DNA from: Bacteroidota bacterium
GTDB taxonomy: Bacteria; Bacteroidota; Bacteroidia; Chitinophagales; Saprospiraceae
Direction of reading: 5' to 3'
Assembly: GCA_016124585.1 (NCBI GenBank)
Contig: WGNL01000017.1
Location: 62,001 to 126,000, forward strand
Length of the DNA: 64,000 bases
The translations under genes were made by a program, and so were the position numbers. Shown piece after piece: positions 44,626-55,098 of the stretch (position 1 is its first letter; every line of letters starts with the position of its first letter). The notes under the pieces are model-generated. The model was not told the origin of the DNA and did no database searches. It saw only the letters and a list, made by a program, of their open reading frames with translations.

Positions 44626-46305
44626 TTATAAATCCGTCACACATCCATCACTCGCTGAACTCACCTGCTTCGCATATTTGTACAACACCCCATTCTTCAC
44701 CTTCAATGCTGGCTTCACCCAATTTTTCCTCCGCTCCGCAATTTCTGCCTCGCTCAAGTTCGCCACCAGTTCGTTGTTCTCAGCGTCAATGGTGATGCGG
44801 TCGCCGTTTTTCACCAAAGCAATCAGGCCGCCGTCATAGGCTTCAGGGGTGACGTGGCCGACCACGAAGCCGTGGGTGCCGCCGCTGAACCGCCCATCGG
44901 TGATGAGTGCCACGCTGCTGCCAAGGCCCCGACCCATGATGGCGCTGGTCGGCACGAGCATTTCGGGCATGCCAGGCGCACCCTTCGGCCCCTCGTAGCG
45001 GATGACAACGACGTGCCCCGCTTGCACTTCCCCGCTGCGGATGGCAGCGATGCAGTCGAATTCGTTGTCAAAAACGATGGCTGTGCCTTCAAACTTTTGG
45101 CCTTCCTTGCCAGATATTTTTGCGACAGCACCGCCCTCGGCGAGGTTGCCGCCGAGGATGCGCAGGTGCCCCGTGGCTTGGATGGGTCGGTCAATTGGCA
45201 GGACAACCGTTTGCCCTTCGGTCAAGCTAGGCAGCTCCGCTAAGTTTTCGGCAATGGTTTTACCAGTAACCGTCATGCTATCGCCGTGCAGCAGTTTTTC
45301 CGACAACATGTACTTCATCACGGCAGGCACGCCACCCACATCGTGGACGTTTTCCATGTGGTACTTGCCGCTGGGTTTGAGGTCAGCCAGTACGGGCGTT
45401 TTCTTCGAAATCGCCTTGATGTCGTTCATCGAAAGCGGGATGCGAGCGGTACGGGCGATGGCCAGCAGGTGCAACACGGCATTGGTGCTACCGCCGAGAA
45501 CGGTCACGAGGCGAAGGGCATTTTCGAAGCTCTCCCGCGTCAGGATGTCCAGCGGCTTCAGGTCTTTTTCGAGCAAAATTTTCATGGCAGGGCCAACGGC
45601 GGCACATTCTTTTTCCTTTGCTTCGCCAACGGCGGGGTTGCTCGCACTGTAGGGCAGGGACAGCCCCAACGCCTCGATGGCGCTCGACATGGTGTTGGCG
45701 GTGTACATACCGCCGCAGGCGCCGGGGCCGGGGCAAGCATGGCGGATGATGGCGTACAGTTCCGCCGCCTCGATATTGCCCGCATATTTTTTTCCCAATG
45801 CCTCGAACGGCGACACGATGTCGAGGGTGCGGCCGTCCCAATGCCCGGTGGCGATGGTGCCGCCATAGACCATGAGCGAGGGGCGGTTGAGGCGTATCAT
45901 GGCCATGACGGAGCCGGGCATGTTCTTGTCGCAGCCGGGGATGGTCACGAGGGCATCGTAGTAGTGGGCCCCCATCACCGCCTCGATGCTGTCGGCGATG
46001 ATTTCCCGGCTGACGAGCGAGTAGCGCATGCCCTCCGTGCCGTTGGATATGCCGTCACTGACGCCGATGGTGTTGAACTCCAGTCCGGTCAGTCCCGCTG
46101 CCCGCACGCTGGCTCGAATTTTCGTTGCTAAATCCCGTAGGTGACGGTTGCAGGGGTTACCCTCGTACCAGTTGCTACAGATGCCGACGAAGGGCTGCTG
46201 CATGTCCTGCTCGGTGAGACCTGCACCGTAGAGCATGGCCATGCTGCCGGCCTGGGTGTCGGTTTGGGAGACGAGGGAGGAGTATTTTTTTAGGTTGTTG
46301 CTCAC
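44626..46305 (-). CDS. ilvD: dihydroxy-acid dehydratase
   Basis: Dehydrates dihydroxy acids to 2-oxo acids, the shared penultimate step of isoleucine and valine synthesis. An iron-sulfur enzyme of about 559 aa with cluster Cys in [26 protein letters not shown] and the first Cys in [17 protein letters not shown] 46305 is preferred as start (then SNNLKKYSS, the family N-terminus); an upstream TTG (46332) would add nine residues. It is directly downstream of an attenuator (leader peptide 46471-46412 and hairpin 46391-46347). Confidence 0.93.
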   Translation of the reverse strand: MSNNLKKYSSLVSQTDTQAGSMAMLYGAGLTEQDMQQPFVGICSNWYEGNPCNRHLRDLATKIRASVRAAGLTGLEFNTIGVSDGISNGTEGMRYSLVSREIIADSIEAVMGAHYYDALVTIPGCDKNMPGSVMAMIRLNRPSLMVYGGTIATGHWDGRTLDIVSPFEALGKKYAGNIEAAELYAIIRHACPGPGACGGMYTANTMSSAIEALGLSLPYSASNPAVGEAKEKECAAVGPAMKILLEKDLKPLDILTRESFENALRLVTVLGGSTNAVLHLLAIARTARIPLSMNDIKAISKKTPVLADLKPSGKYHMENVHDVGGVPAVMKYMLSEKLLHGDSMTVTGKTIAENLAELPSLTEGQTVVLPIDRPIQATGHLRILGGNLAEGGAVAKISGKEGQKFEGTAIVFDNEFDCIAAIRSGEVQAGHVVVIRYEGPKGAPGMPEMLVPTSAIMGRGLGSSVALITDGRFSGGTHGFVVGHVTPEAYDGGLIALVKNGDRITIDAENNELVANLSEAEIAERRKNWVKPALKVKNGVLYKYAKQVSSASDGCVTDL

Positions 46306-46346
46306 GCTATTTTGATGTTTTTTTGATTTCAACTTGTTGGTTAAAA

Positions 46347-46391
46347 CAAAAGCGCCTTTCCCGTTTGCCGTCGAGAAAGGCGCTTTGTTTT
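46347..46391 (-). terminator. ilv attenuator terminator hairpin
   Basis: On the minus strand AAAGCGCCTTTC and GAAAGGCGCTTT pair around an 11-12-nt loop and are followed by TTTTGTTTT. It stands between the ilv leader peptide and ilvD, the position of a transcription attenuator. Confidence 0.85.
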
Positions 46392-46411
46392 TCTGCGAAA
46401 AACGTCCCTTC

Positions 46412-46471
46412 TCAACCCGGTGGGCTGACGACGATAATAATGATGGCGATAATGTTGGTTAGGTTAGGCAT
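46412..46471 (-). CDS. ilv leader peptide (attenuation)
   Basis: A 19-codon frame, ATG at 46471 and TGA ending at 46412, whose core is IIAIIIIVV: six Ile and two Val codons plus one Leu in 15 codons. It is followed within about 20 nt by a strong terminator hairpin and then ilvD. This is the classical arrangement of ribosome-mediated attenuation: stalling at Ile/Val codons would prevent terminator formation. It lies 42 bp after the leuB stop, so it can separate expression of the ilv genes from the leu genes upstream. Confidence 0.85.
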   Translation of the reverse strand: MPNLTNIIAIIIIVVSPPG

Positions 46472-46513
46472 TCAAAAAAAGGACAGAATATTTTCAAAAA
46501 ATCTGATACAAAA

Positions 46514-47596
46514 TCAAGCCAATTCTGCTGTTTTGGCTGACAATTCAGCCACCTTCCCGGCTACCAAATCCCCCATTTCCGAGCACCGTACTGTCTTCTC
46601 CGCTTGCAAATCGGAAGTACCAAAGCCCGCTTCTAGCACAGCCTTCACTGCCTCCCGCACCGTGTTCGCTTCTTCGCCGAGGCCGAGGTGGTCGAGGAGC
46701 ATGGCGGCGCTGAGGATGGCAGCCAAAGGGTTGGCGATGTCCTTCCCGGCGGCCTGAGGGTAGCTGCCGTGTATCGGCTCGAAGAGTGCCACTTTCGCAC
46801 CGACCGAGGCCGAGGGCAACATGCCGAGCGAACCCGCCAGCACACTGGCCTCGTCGCTGAGGATATCGCCAAACATGTTCTCCGTCAGCACCACATCGAA
46901 ACTGGCGGGGAACTGGATAATTTGCATGGCGGCATTGTCCACGTACATCCAGTCGAGTTGCACGTCGGGGTACTCGACGGCACCGAGGTCGAAGACGATT
47001 TTACGCCAGAAACGGCTGGTTTCCAGCACGTTGGCCTTGTCCACGAGGGTCAGTTTGTTGCGGCGCTGACGGGCGTACTCGAAGGCCAATCGGGCGATGC
47101 GCTCGACCTCCGGTTTCGTGTACACGCAGTGGTCATAGGCGCTGTCTTCGGTCTTGCCTTTTTCCCCGAAATAGATGCCGCCCGTCAGTTCCCGGAAGAT
47201 GACGAAGTCCACGCCCCGCACTTTGTCCTCCCGCAGCGGGGAGAGGCGGGCGAGGTTGTCATAGACCGTCACCGGGCGGATATTGGCGAAGAGGCCGAGG
47301 CTTTTGCGCAAGCGCAAGAGGCCCTGTTCTGGCCGCACCTTGGCCGTCGGGTCATTATCAAAACGGGGGTGACCGATGGCGCCGAACAGGATGGCGTCGG
47401 CAGCCATGCAGGTGTCCAGCGTTGCCTGCGGCAATGGGTCGCCGTGCTTGTCAATGGCGATGGCACCCATGTCGGCGAAGTGGCAATCGAAGCGGTGGCC
47501 GAAGGTGGATTCCACTGTTTTCAGCACTTTCAAGGCTTGGTCGGTGACTTCTGGGCCGATGCCGTCGCCTGGGAGGACTGCTAGTTTGAAATTCAT
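46514..47596 (-). CDS. leuB: 3-isopropylmalate dehydrogenase
   Basis: NAD-dependent oxidation and decarboxylation of 3-isopropylmalate. The 360-aa protein shows LPGDGIGPEVTDQALKVL, LLRLRKSLGLFANIRPV, FRELTGGIYFGEKG and the C-terminal NMFGDILSDEASVLAGSLGMLPSAS split across the active site, with EPIHGSYPQAAGKDIANP. It follows leuD with a small membrane protein gene between them. It is the last leu gene before the ilv attenuator. Confidence 0.95.
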   Translation of the reverse strand: MNFKLAVLPGDGIGPEVTDQALKVLKTVESTFGHRFDCHFADMGAIAIDKHGDPLPQATLDTCMAADAILFGAIGHPRFDNDPTAKVRPEQGLLRLRKSLGLFANIRPVTVYDNLARLSPLREDKVRGVDFVIFRELTGGIYFGEKGKTEDSAYDHCVYTKPEVERIARLAFEYARQRRNKLTLVDKANVLETSRFWRKIVFDLGAVEYPDVQLDWMYVDNAAMQIIQFPASFDVVLTENMFGDILSDEASVLAGSLGMLPSASVGAKVALFEPIHGSYPQAAGKDIANPLAAILSAAMLLDHLGLGEEANTVREAVKAVLEAGFGTSDLQAEKTVRCSEMGDLVAGKVAELSAKTAELA

Positions 47597-47641
47597 AAAA
47601 TTATTGACTTTGACCCCAATAGGGGAATTTATATTTATCCC

Positions 47642-47854
47642 TCATTTGCTACGTAAAATCGCATAAAACATCAACAAAACAAGCCCTACAATCACGAATA
47701 CGATTGCTCCTGGCCAAGCCATTGAAAACCAAATAAATCCGCCAATGCCACCAAAAACAGTCACAATGATTGCAAAAAGAAATGCACCTATGAAATTTGC
47801 CATTGCTCCCCAATAAAGAAATTTTTCAACATCGGATTTTGGCTTTTTTCCCAT
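47642..47854 (-). CDS. hypothetical small membrane protein
   Basis: A 70-aa protein with two hydrophobic segments (MANFIGAFLFAIIVTVFGGI and WPGAIVFVIVGLVLLMFYAI) and a basic N-terminus (MGKKPKSDVEKFLYW). ATG 47854 is used because it begins 7 bp after the leuD stop; an upstream ATG would overlap leuD. I do not recognise a family. It is AT-richer than its neighbours and interrupts the leuD-leuB order. Confidence 0.55.
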   Translation of the reverse strand: MGKKPKSDVEKFLYWGAMANFIGAFLFAIIVTVFGGIGGFIWFSMAWPGAIVFVIVGLVLLMFYAILRSK

Positions 47855-47861
47855 GGTTAAG

Positions 47862-48473
47862 CTATGCAACAGCTTTCTCGTTCAATACTTCTTTTCCTTG
47901 TTCGAACTGCTCAATTTCATCTTTTAGGCTCAGCAAGAAATCAATGTCATCATACCCATTCAGCATGCAAACCTTGCGGAACGGGTCAATGTCAAATTGT
48001 TCCTCCCGCTCCGTCCCAGGGATGGCGATGGTCTGGTGCTCCAGGCTGACGATGAACTTGGTCTGTGGGTCAGCTTCGATGGCCGTGAACATTTCATGCA
48101 GGAACGCTGGCGATACTTGCACGGGCAGAAGGCCATTGTTCAGCGCATTTCCTCGAAAAATATCGGCAAAGAAGCTGCTCACCACGACTTTGAAACCGTA
48201 ATCCGTGAGAGCCCAGGCGGCGTGTTCCCGGCTGCTGCCGCAACCGAAGTTCTTGCCCGCCACGAGAATTTTGCCGCTGTACGTCGGGTTATTCAACACG
48301 AAATCGGACTTGGGGCTGCCGTCGGCGTTGTAGCGCCAGTCGCAGAACAGGTTTTTCCCAAAACCTTCCCTCGTCGTCGCCTTCAAGAAGCGGGCGGGGA
48401 TGATTTGGTCGGTGTCCACATCCTCAATGGGAAGTGGGACAGCGGTAGAAACTATGTGCGTGAATTTTTCCAT
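47862..48473 (-). CDS. leuD: 3-isopropylmalate dehydratase small subunit
   Basis: Forms the LeuCD isomerase that interconverts 2- and 3-isopropylmalate. ATG 48473 ([26 protein letters not shown]) gives 203 aa, the usual length. An upstream in-frame ATG would overlap leuC and adds a non-conserved extension. The swivel-domain motif [21 protein letters not shown] is intact. It begins 13 bp after the leuC stop. Confidence 0.94.
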   Translation of the reverse strand: MEKFTHIVSTAVPLPIEDVDTDQIIPARFLKATTREGFGKNLFCDWRYNADGSPKSDFVLNNPTYSGKILVAGKNFGCGSSREHAAWALTDYGFKVVVSSFFADIFRGNALNNGLLPVQVSPAFLHEMFTAIEADPQTKFIVSLEHQTIAIPGTEREEQFDIDPFRKVCMLNGYDDIDFLLSLKDEIEQFEQGKEVLNEKAVA

Positions 48474-48486
48474 TTTCTTGATTACA

Positions 48487-49878
<1,392 letters not shown>

Positions 49879-49896
49879 TTTTCTTCAATATTGAAT

Positions 49897-51087
49897 TTAG
49901 GAGATGGCAGCATGAGTAGCTTTTTCTTGCTCAACTTCCCAAGCCCTGAACTTCATGATTTCCACTAAATCTTCATCGCTGACTTCTTTCTTCCTATCCG
50001 CTACCACGAGGAAATTGGAGTAAACTGCGTCCAATTCGTCCTTCGTCAAATTGTAGCCAAGACATTTGGCACGGTAGGCCAAAGCAGCACGGCCGCTGCG
50101 TGCGGTGAGCACGATTTTCGAGTGGTCAACGCCCACTTCGAGTGGGTCAATGATTTCGTAAGTCTCGCGTTTTTTAATGACACCGTCCTGGTGGATGCCA
50201 CTACTGTGGGCAAAGGCATTCGCCCCGACAATGGCCTTGTTGGGCTGCACCACCACGCCCATTTTATCAGAAACCAAGTGACTGATGGGGTTCAGGAGGC
50301 GGGTGTTGATGCCCGTCGTATATCCGAGGTCGCCGTGCTGGCGCAATATCATGACGACTTCCTCCAGTGAGGTGTTGCCTGCCCGTTCACCGATACCGTT
50401 GATGGTGCACTCGATTTGGCGGGCACCGTTGATGACCCCGCTGATGGAATTGGCAGTAGCCAAACCCAAATCGTTGTGACAGTGAGTGCTCAAAATGGCT
50501 TTCTCAATGCCTCGCACATTTTCGTAAAGGTATTTGATTTTGGCGCCGTATTGTTCCGGAAGGCAATAGCCTGTGGTATCGGGGATATTGAGCACAGTGG
50601 CCCCGGCCTTGATGGCAGCTTCGAGTACGCGGGCGAGGAATTCATTGTCGGCACGACCAGCGTCCTCAGCGTAGAATTCGACGTCTTCCACAAACGACTT
50701 TGCGTATTTCACGGCGGCGGCGGCACGGTAAAGGATATCCTCTGGGGTGGTCTGCAACTTGTAACGAATGTGCATTTCCGACACACCGATGCCCGTATGG
50801 ATACGCGGACGGACGGCACCTTCCAAGGACTCAGCCGCAGTTTTGATATCTTTTTCGATGGCCCGGCTCAGACCGCATACGGTTGGTCTTCGAACGGCAC
50901 TGGCCACTCTGTGCACTGCTTCAAAATCACCTGGACTGCTGATGGGGAAGCCTGCTTCAATCACATCAACCCCCAATTCTTCGAGCGCACGGGCGATTTC
51001 GATTTTCTGAACGGTGTTCAATTTACAGCCAGGCACCTGCTCGCCGTCGCGGAGGGTAGTGTCGAAGATTTGGATTTGTGTAGCCAT
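49897..51087 (-). CDS. leuA: 2-isopropylmalate synthase, short form without regulatory domain
   Basis: Condenses 2-oxoisovalerate with acetyl-CoA, first committed leucine step. The 396-aa TIM barrel starts [20 protein letters not shown] and contains [28 protein letters not shown] (metal His) and [16 protein letters not shown]. It then has [20 protein letters not shown]. It ends soon after the linker region, so the C-terminal LeuA allosteric domain of the 500-aa enzymes is missing. Leucine feedback inhibition may thus be absent or different. It is the first gene of the leu-ilv run. No leucine-rich leader peptide is visible upstream. Confidence 0.92.
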   Translation of the reverse strand: MATQIQIFDTTLRDGEQVPGCKLNTVQKIEIARALEELGVDVIEAGFPISSPGDFEAVHRVASAVRRPTVCGLSRAIEKDIKTAAESLEGAVRPRIHTGIGVSEMHIRYKLQTTPEDILYRAAAAVKYAKSFVEDVEFYAEDAGRADNEFLARVLEAAIKAGATVLNIPDTTGYCLPEQYGAKIKYLYENVRGIEKAILSTHCHNDLGLATANSISGVINGARQIECTINGIGERAGNTSLEEVVMILRQHGDLGYTTGINTRLLNPISHLVSDKMGVVVQPNKAIVGANAFAHSSGIHQDGVIKKRETYEIIDPLEVGVDHSKIVLTARSGRAALAYRAKCLGYNLTKDELDAVYSNFLVVADRKKEVSDEDLVEIMKFRAWEVEQEKATHAAIS

Positions 51088-51205
51088 ACTATTGAGTTGA
51101 TAAGGGTTGATGGGGGCTGTGATTTATATTTGCGTTTCAAAAATAGCCCTACCCTACTCTGTCGGGAAATCAAGTTTTTGGCGTTCTCCTATTTCAAAAC
51201 TGACA

Positions 51206-51213
51206 TACATTTG
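51206..51213 (+). promoter_or_regulatory. possible promoter -7 element of the 518-aa gene
   Basis: TACATTTG matches TAnnTTTG on the plus strand and predicts a start near 51219, about 80 nt before the GTG at 51301. A second match, TATATTTG, lies at 51125-51132. No clear -33 element was found for either. Confidence 0.35.
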
Positions 51214-51300
51214 GTTTATTAAATTGATAATCAATTACTTATAAACAAATTTTCTACGACGCCAAATCAACCATTTTCAACTATTTATCAATCCATAAAA

Positions 51301-52857
51301 GTGGCTAAACAACGCACTGACGACTTACTCCAACTCATCCGCACCCTTACACAGGGTGAAAAGCGACAGTTCCGTCTTTTTGCAAAGCGAAATTCTTCGT
51401 CAGACGACTTGCTTTTCTTGCAGTTGTTCGATGCATTGGATAAAAAAAGTGAGTACGACGAGGCGTCCATTTTGAAGAGAATCCCATCGCTGAAAAAAGA
51501 ACAGTTGCCAAACTTGAAGGCACACCTTTACGGACAATTGCTTACCAGTTTGCGGTTACTGGCGAGGGGACGTAACGAGGATATCCTGCTCCGCGAAAAC
51601 ATTGACTATGCCCATGTACTGTACGACAAGGGGCTCTACCGGCAGGCTTTGGATTTGCTCGGAAAAACAAAGGAACGGGCGGTTAACGGACAGTTCAAGT
51701 CACTTGCAATGGAGATTTTGGAATTTGAAAAACTGATAGAAGGGCAGTATATCACCCGAAGTATTGAGGGACGGGCTCAAGCACTTTCGGAGCAGACATT
51801 GGAAATCGGGCAGGCACTGTCCCAAACACACGAATTTTCTAACCTCGCACTCCAGATGTACGGGCTTTTCATAAAAATCGGCTTCGTACGCAACGAGCGG
51901 GATTATTTTTTCGTGCGGGAGTTTTTCAATGCCCGTTTGCCGCAGGCGAAGTTTGAGGAACTGGATTTTACGGGTAGGGTTTATTTCTGTCAGTCACATG
52001 TTTGGTTGTACCATATTTGTCAAGAATTTGCCCCTTGCTACCGTTATGCGCAGCGCTGGGTGGATATTTTTTCAGAAAACCCTTCCATGAAGGGGCTACA
52101 CCCTGTTTTTTACTTGAAAGGGCTGCACAACTTGCTCCTTGCACTGTTCAACAGCCTTCACGACGAGCGATTTGGGATGGCCCTTCATTTGCTGGAACGC
52201 TATCCCCAAGAAGTAGATTTTAGTCAAAACCGTAACGTGGAGGGGCTTTACCAACTTTACCTAAATATCCATCAAATTAATGCATTTTACTTAAGCGGTG
52301 ATTACGAAGGAGGCGTCAAAATCATTCCCAAATTAGCATCTTTGCTCGAATCGAATCTCTATAATTGGGACTCCAACCGCATCATGGTTTTTCAATACCG
52401 AATCGCCTGCTTGTATTTTGGGAATGGAGAATACGGCCACGCTATTGAGTTTTTAAACAAAATCATTAATCAAAAAACAATTGACTATCGGGCTGATATT
52501 CAGTGTTTTGCAAGGATACTTAACCTCATTGCTCATTTTGACTTGGGCAATGCTGACCTAGTGGAATACCAAGTAAAGTCTGTTTACAGGTACCTGCTTC
52601 ACTTGGAAGATTTACAGCAGGTTCAACGCGAGGTTTTCAACTTTCTTCGTAAAATGCCTAGCACTAGACCTGCTGACCTACATAAGGAGTTCCAATATTT
52701 GCATGAACGACTAGTGCCGCTTCAAGGCGATTCTTACGAACGGAGACCCTTCCTTTACCTTGACATTATCTCATGGTTGGAATCAAAACTTGAGAACAGG
52801 TCAATAAAAGAAATTATCCGTGAGAAAACGGCAATGAGATTACATCGGCGCAGTTAA
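51301..52857 (+). CDS. hypothetical helical-repeat protein (TPR-like)
   Basis: A 518-aa protein with a GTG start and no signal peptide. I do not recognise a family. The sequence is almost entirely alpha-helical. Helix-pair patterns resembling TPRs include YAHVLYDKGLYRQALDLLGK (about residues 100-119) and IACLYFGNGEYGHAIEFLNK (about 366-385). The N-terminus (DLLQLIRTLTQGEKRQFRLF) is basic. A scaffold or regulatory role is possible. It is divergent from leuA and convergent with the replication initiator, ending 24 bp from the latter's stop, where a 26-bp palindrome lies. Confidence 0.6.
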   Translation: MAKQRTDDLLQLIRTLTQGEKRQFRLFAKRNSSSDDLLFLQLFDALDKKSEYDEASILKRIPSLKKEQLPNLKAHLYGQLLTSLRLLARGRNEDILLRENIDYAHVLYDKGLYRQALDLLGKTKERAVNGQFKSLAMEILEFEKLIEGQYITRSIEGRAQALSEQTLEIGQALSQTHEFSNLALQMYGLFIKIGFVRNERDYFFVREFFNARLPQAKFEELDFTGRVYFCQSHVWLYHICQEFAPCYRYAQRWVDIFSENPSMKGLHPVFYLKGLHNLLLALFNSLHDERFGMALHLLERYPQEVDFSQNRNVEGLYQLYLNIHQINAFYLSGDYEGGVKIIPKLASLLESNLYNWDSNRIMVFQYRIACLYFGNGEYGHAIEFLNKIINQKTIDYRADIQCFARILNLIAHFDLGNADLVEYQVKSVYRYLLHLEDLQQVQREVFNFLRKMPSTRPADLHKEFQYLHERLVPLQGDSYERRPFLYLDIISWLESKLENRSIKEIIREKTAMRLHRRS

Positions 52858-52864
52858 GTTTTTA

Positions 52865-52890
52865 AGTAGATAAGTACGTACTTATCTACT
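52865..52890. repeat. 26-bp perfect palindrome at the 3' end of the initiator gene
   Basis: AGTAGATAAGTAC and GTACTTATCTACT are exact reverse complements with no spacer. It overlaps the last codons and stop of the Rep_3 gene. It uses the same AAGTA/TACTT words as the array upstream of parA (55800-56078), and may also terminate the two convergent transcripts. Confidence 0.75.
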
Positions 52891-54321
52891 CATAGTTTTC
52901 ATTTTTTCTTCCAAGACCTTGATTTTAGGTTCATATTCAGCTAGAATCTCTGCAAACGAATCAGCGTGCTGTTCCACTATAGCTTGTCTGACTAGATACC
53001 GCAACATCTTATCTCGGCGGTAATCTTCCAGTTCCAATTCCTTCTTAGCCGTTTTTTCCTTTTTTTCAACAATTACCTTGGCATAGGGATTGTCCCTCAA
53101 GCTTGCAATTGCTTTAAGTGTAACATCAGGCTCTTCTGCTGTAAGCGTCTTTATTTGCTCATTAATACGGTCTGCGGCTACTTCTCTAAGCATTTCCAAT
53201 TCGCCCCGGAGTGTTTCCACTATCCTACCCTTTTCAACCTCTTCGGTCTGACGCCGGAGTTGTTCTTCCTTGACGTCCGTATAGCCGTTGCGTAGTGAAT
53301 TGACGAAAAAACCAGGCACGCTGGTTTTAATCTGGTTGTTAGCTTTAGCTCGCTGCGTAACGCGAATGGCCTGGGCTACCTGATCTTCCGTGCAGTCTTC
53401 CAATAATTCTAAAAAGACCGTAGGTGTTACGCCAAACTTCTGCACGACATCCGCTTGGTATTTATTGAATAAGATATCTCGCATGGTGGTTTGTGGTACG
53501 TCGGATACCTCTGCCACATCTCCAATCACCTTGCCATTAAAAGGTAGTTCAAGAGGCTTTGGCACTACCCTACTTCGTACATGAGGAATGTCCTCGTCTG
53601 GTTTCCTTCGGAAAACAAAACGAAGGCTGACTACTTTCTTACCTTCCTTCACCTTTATGCAATCTGTGATTAGCAGGTCTGTATGCGAGTTTATTTCCTT
53701 GATAGCTGGGCTGACTACCCAGCGGAAGAAATCCGGAAACCGCTGGTATTCTTTCGTTATTTCAAACATCCGCTTGATTTCTTCAATATCCATCGTCCGT
53801 TCGCCTATACTTTCATACTGCTTCAGTAGCTCGTACACACGTATGGGATAAGCGCCTAGCTTGACGACGTTCCGGAGATCATAAGCCGTAAAATTTCTTT
53901 GCAATTGGAGGAAAAATGGCTTCATTTCTTGCTCTATAGTCACATCAATATATTCCTGACTTTCTCTGGGTTGGCCATCCCTTCCATCTTTGAGGTAGTC
54001 TATCTTTCGCAAAATGTGATATTGTACCTCACGGGTCGTCCCATCTTTCTCGTAGCTGACGAAGAAAGATTTGCTCATAATGCTTTTGGCTGCCTCTCGC
54101 AACAAATTGTAGGATTGGTTGGATTTCAAGTTGAATGCGCGAATCACATCTTTGTACCACACACGATACACCTGAAAGTCGTCATCATCGCGACGGATCT
54201 GAGATAAAATGGACAGAAAGAACCGCGTTTCCCAGATGTCGAACCTGTAACGCGACTCAATTAGTTGGTTGGCCTTTTTGATGACGACTATGCCACCACT
54301 TTTACGTCTTCTTTTACCCAT
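52882..54321 (-). CDS. repB: Rep_3-family replication initiator protein
   Basis: A 479-aa initiator of the plasmid RepB/RepE/Rep_3 type. ATG 54321 (MGKRRRKSGGIVVIKKANQLIE) is preferred to an upstream frame running into the iterons. The N-terminal winged-helix pair shows YRFDIWETRFFLSILSQI, VWYKDVIRAFNLKSNQSYNLL, YDLRNVVKLGAYPIRVYELLKQYE, then RRFPDFF-like FPDFFRWVVSPAIKEINSHTDL, covering residues 20-240. A C-terminal extension of over 200 aa, much of it charged coiled coil, is longer than in most plasmid initiators. It should bind the iterons directly upstream to open DNA and load helicase, and probably represses itself through the iterons at its own start. Confidence 0.88.
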   Translation of the reverse strand: MGKRRRKSGGIVVIKKANQLIESRYRFDIWETRFFLSILSQIRRDDDDFQVYRVWYKDVIRAFNLKSNQSYNLLREAAKSIMSKSFFVSYEKDGTTREVQYHILRKIDYLKDGRDGQPRESQEYIDVTIEQEMKPFFLQLQRNFTAYDLRNVVKLGAYPIRVYELLKQYESIGERTMDIEEIKRMFEITKEYQRFPDFFRWVVSPAIKEINSHTDLLITDCIKVKEGKKVVSLRFVFRRKPDEDIPHVRSRVVPKPLELPFNGKVIGDVAEVSDVPQTTMRDILFNKYQADVVQKFGVTPTVFLELLEDCTEDQVAQAIRVTQRAKANNQIKTSVPGFFVNSLRNGYTDVKEEQLRRQTEEVEKGRIVETLRGELEMLREVAADRINEQIKTLTAEEPDVTLKAIASLRDNPYAKVIVEKKEKTAKKELELEDYRRDKMLRYLVRQAIVEQHADSFAEILAEYEPKIKVLEEKMKTMSR

Positions 54322-54327
54322 GACACT

Positions 54328-54571
54328 AAATGTGAGAGATTTGGGACACAATTGCTAAATGTGAGAGATTTGGGAGTATTTTAGATTTGCAAATAAAAGC
54401 TGAACATCAAATAGCGAGCCTAAACTCCCATTTTTCTCACATTTAATCCCAAATATCTCACATTTTCCCAATTCTCTCACATTTTCTCCCATTTTTCTCG
54501 TTTTTCCTCCCAATTCTCTCGTCGTGTATTCCCAATTCTCTCACACTATAACCCAATTCTCTCACATTTAA
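54328..54571. other. iteron array (plasmid-type replication origin)
   Basis: Nine copies of a motif close to AAATGTGAGAGAATTGGG. Two read on the plus strand (GGG at 54343 and 54372), next to the repB start. Seven read in the opposite orientation (CCC at 54427, 54448, 54467, 54488, 54509, 54531, 54552). Spacing of the seven is 19-22 bp, about two helical turns, placing all on the same DNA face. An AT-rich stretch (about 54575-54640) follows. This is the layout of an iteron origin served by the adjacent Rep_3 protein. No DnaA box of the TTATCCACA form was found beside it. Confidence 0.85.
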
Positions 54572-54639
54572 TCATGCTAAGTACCTGATTATCAGCAATA
54601 TATAGCATCCTAAAAGCTATAAAACAATGATAAAAAATA

Positions 54640-54676
54640 AAACACCAACAAAGGGCATCCTTTGTTGGTGTTGAAG
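54640..54676 (-). terminator. terminator of the parA-RHH operon
   Basis: AACACCAACAAAGG and CCTTTGTTGGTGTT pair perfectly around GCAT. On the minus strand it is followed by a T-rich TTTATTTTTTAT. It insulates the partition operon from the iteron region. Confidence 0.85.
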
Positions 54677-54711
54677 CTCTATTAATAAACAAGAAGAAAT
54701 ATCTGCTAGGG

Positions 54712-55068
54712 TTACTCACCAAGGTCGCGCTCTATGAGCATTTCGACATAGTGCATGATATCTGAATCATGTTCAATTGCTTTTATCTTCAGACGCTTGT
54801 GGAGCGATGGATGTATATCGACGGAAAGGCGGACTTTTCTCACGGGAGTTTCTACTACATCCCGGCTCTCTTTTTTTGGCTGCTTAGTTGCAGAAGTTTT
54901 TTTGGTGGTGGTTTTTGAAACTTCTTTTAATGTAGTAGGTTTTGCTGAAGTTTCAGGTTCCGTCTTTGCATCATGTATCTGTTTGATGGCACTTTCTATG
55001 TCATCTACTGAAAGCTGTTTTGGTGGAAGAGACAAAGTGCTTTTTATATTGAAGGTCTTTTTTGCCAT
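54712..55068 (-). CDS. ribbon-helix-helix protein, probable partition partner of ParA
   Basis: A 118-aa protein. Residues 1-70 are a flexible Lys/Thr/Ser-rich region; 75-118 (VRKVRLSVDIHPSLHKRLKI, then KAIEHDSDIMHYVEMLIERD) form a ribbon-helix-helix fold like ParG, omega or CopG. In type Ib partition systems such small RHH proteins bind the centromere and repress the operon, while their flexible N-terminus stimulates ParA ATPase. It begins 30 bp after parA in the same transcript. Assignment as ParB analogue rests on the fold and neighbours. Confidence 0.82.
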   Translation of the reverse strand: MAKKTFNIKSTLSLPPKQLSVDDIESAIKQIHDAKTEPETSAKPTTLKEVSKTTTKKTSATKQPKKESRDVVETPVRKVRLSVDIHPSLHKRLKIKAIEHDSDIMHYVEMLIERDLGE

Positions 55069-55098
55069 TTTGATTATTTTTAAAATTTTTAAATGGGT

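Noticed and set aside
44626-46332. TTG start at 46332 for ilvD
   Set aside because: It adds a non-conserved nine-residue extension next to the attenuator hairpin; GTG 46305 gives the family N-terminus.
51088-51300. Leucine leader peptide before leuA
   Set aside because: Short frames on the minus strand contain no leucine run and no terminator follows.
54571-54660. Classical DnaA-dependent oriC next to the iterons
   Set aside because: No cluster of TTATCCACA-like boxes and no dnaA gene in the window; the iteron/Rep_3 explanation fits better.
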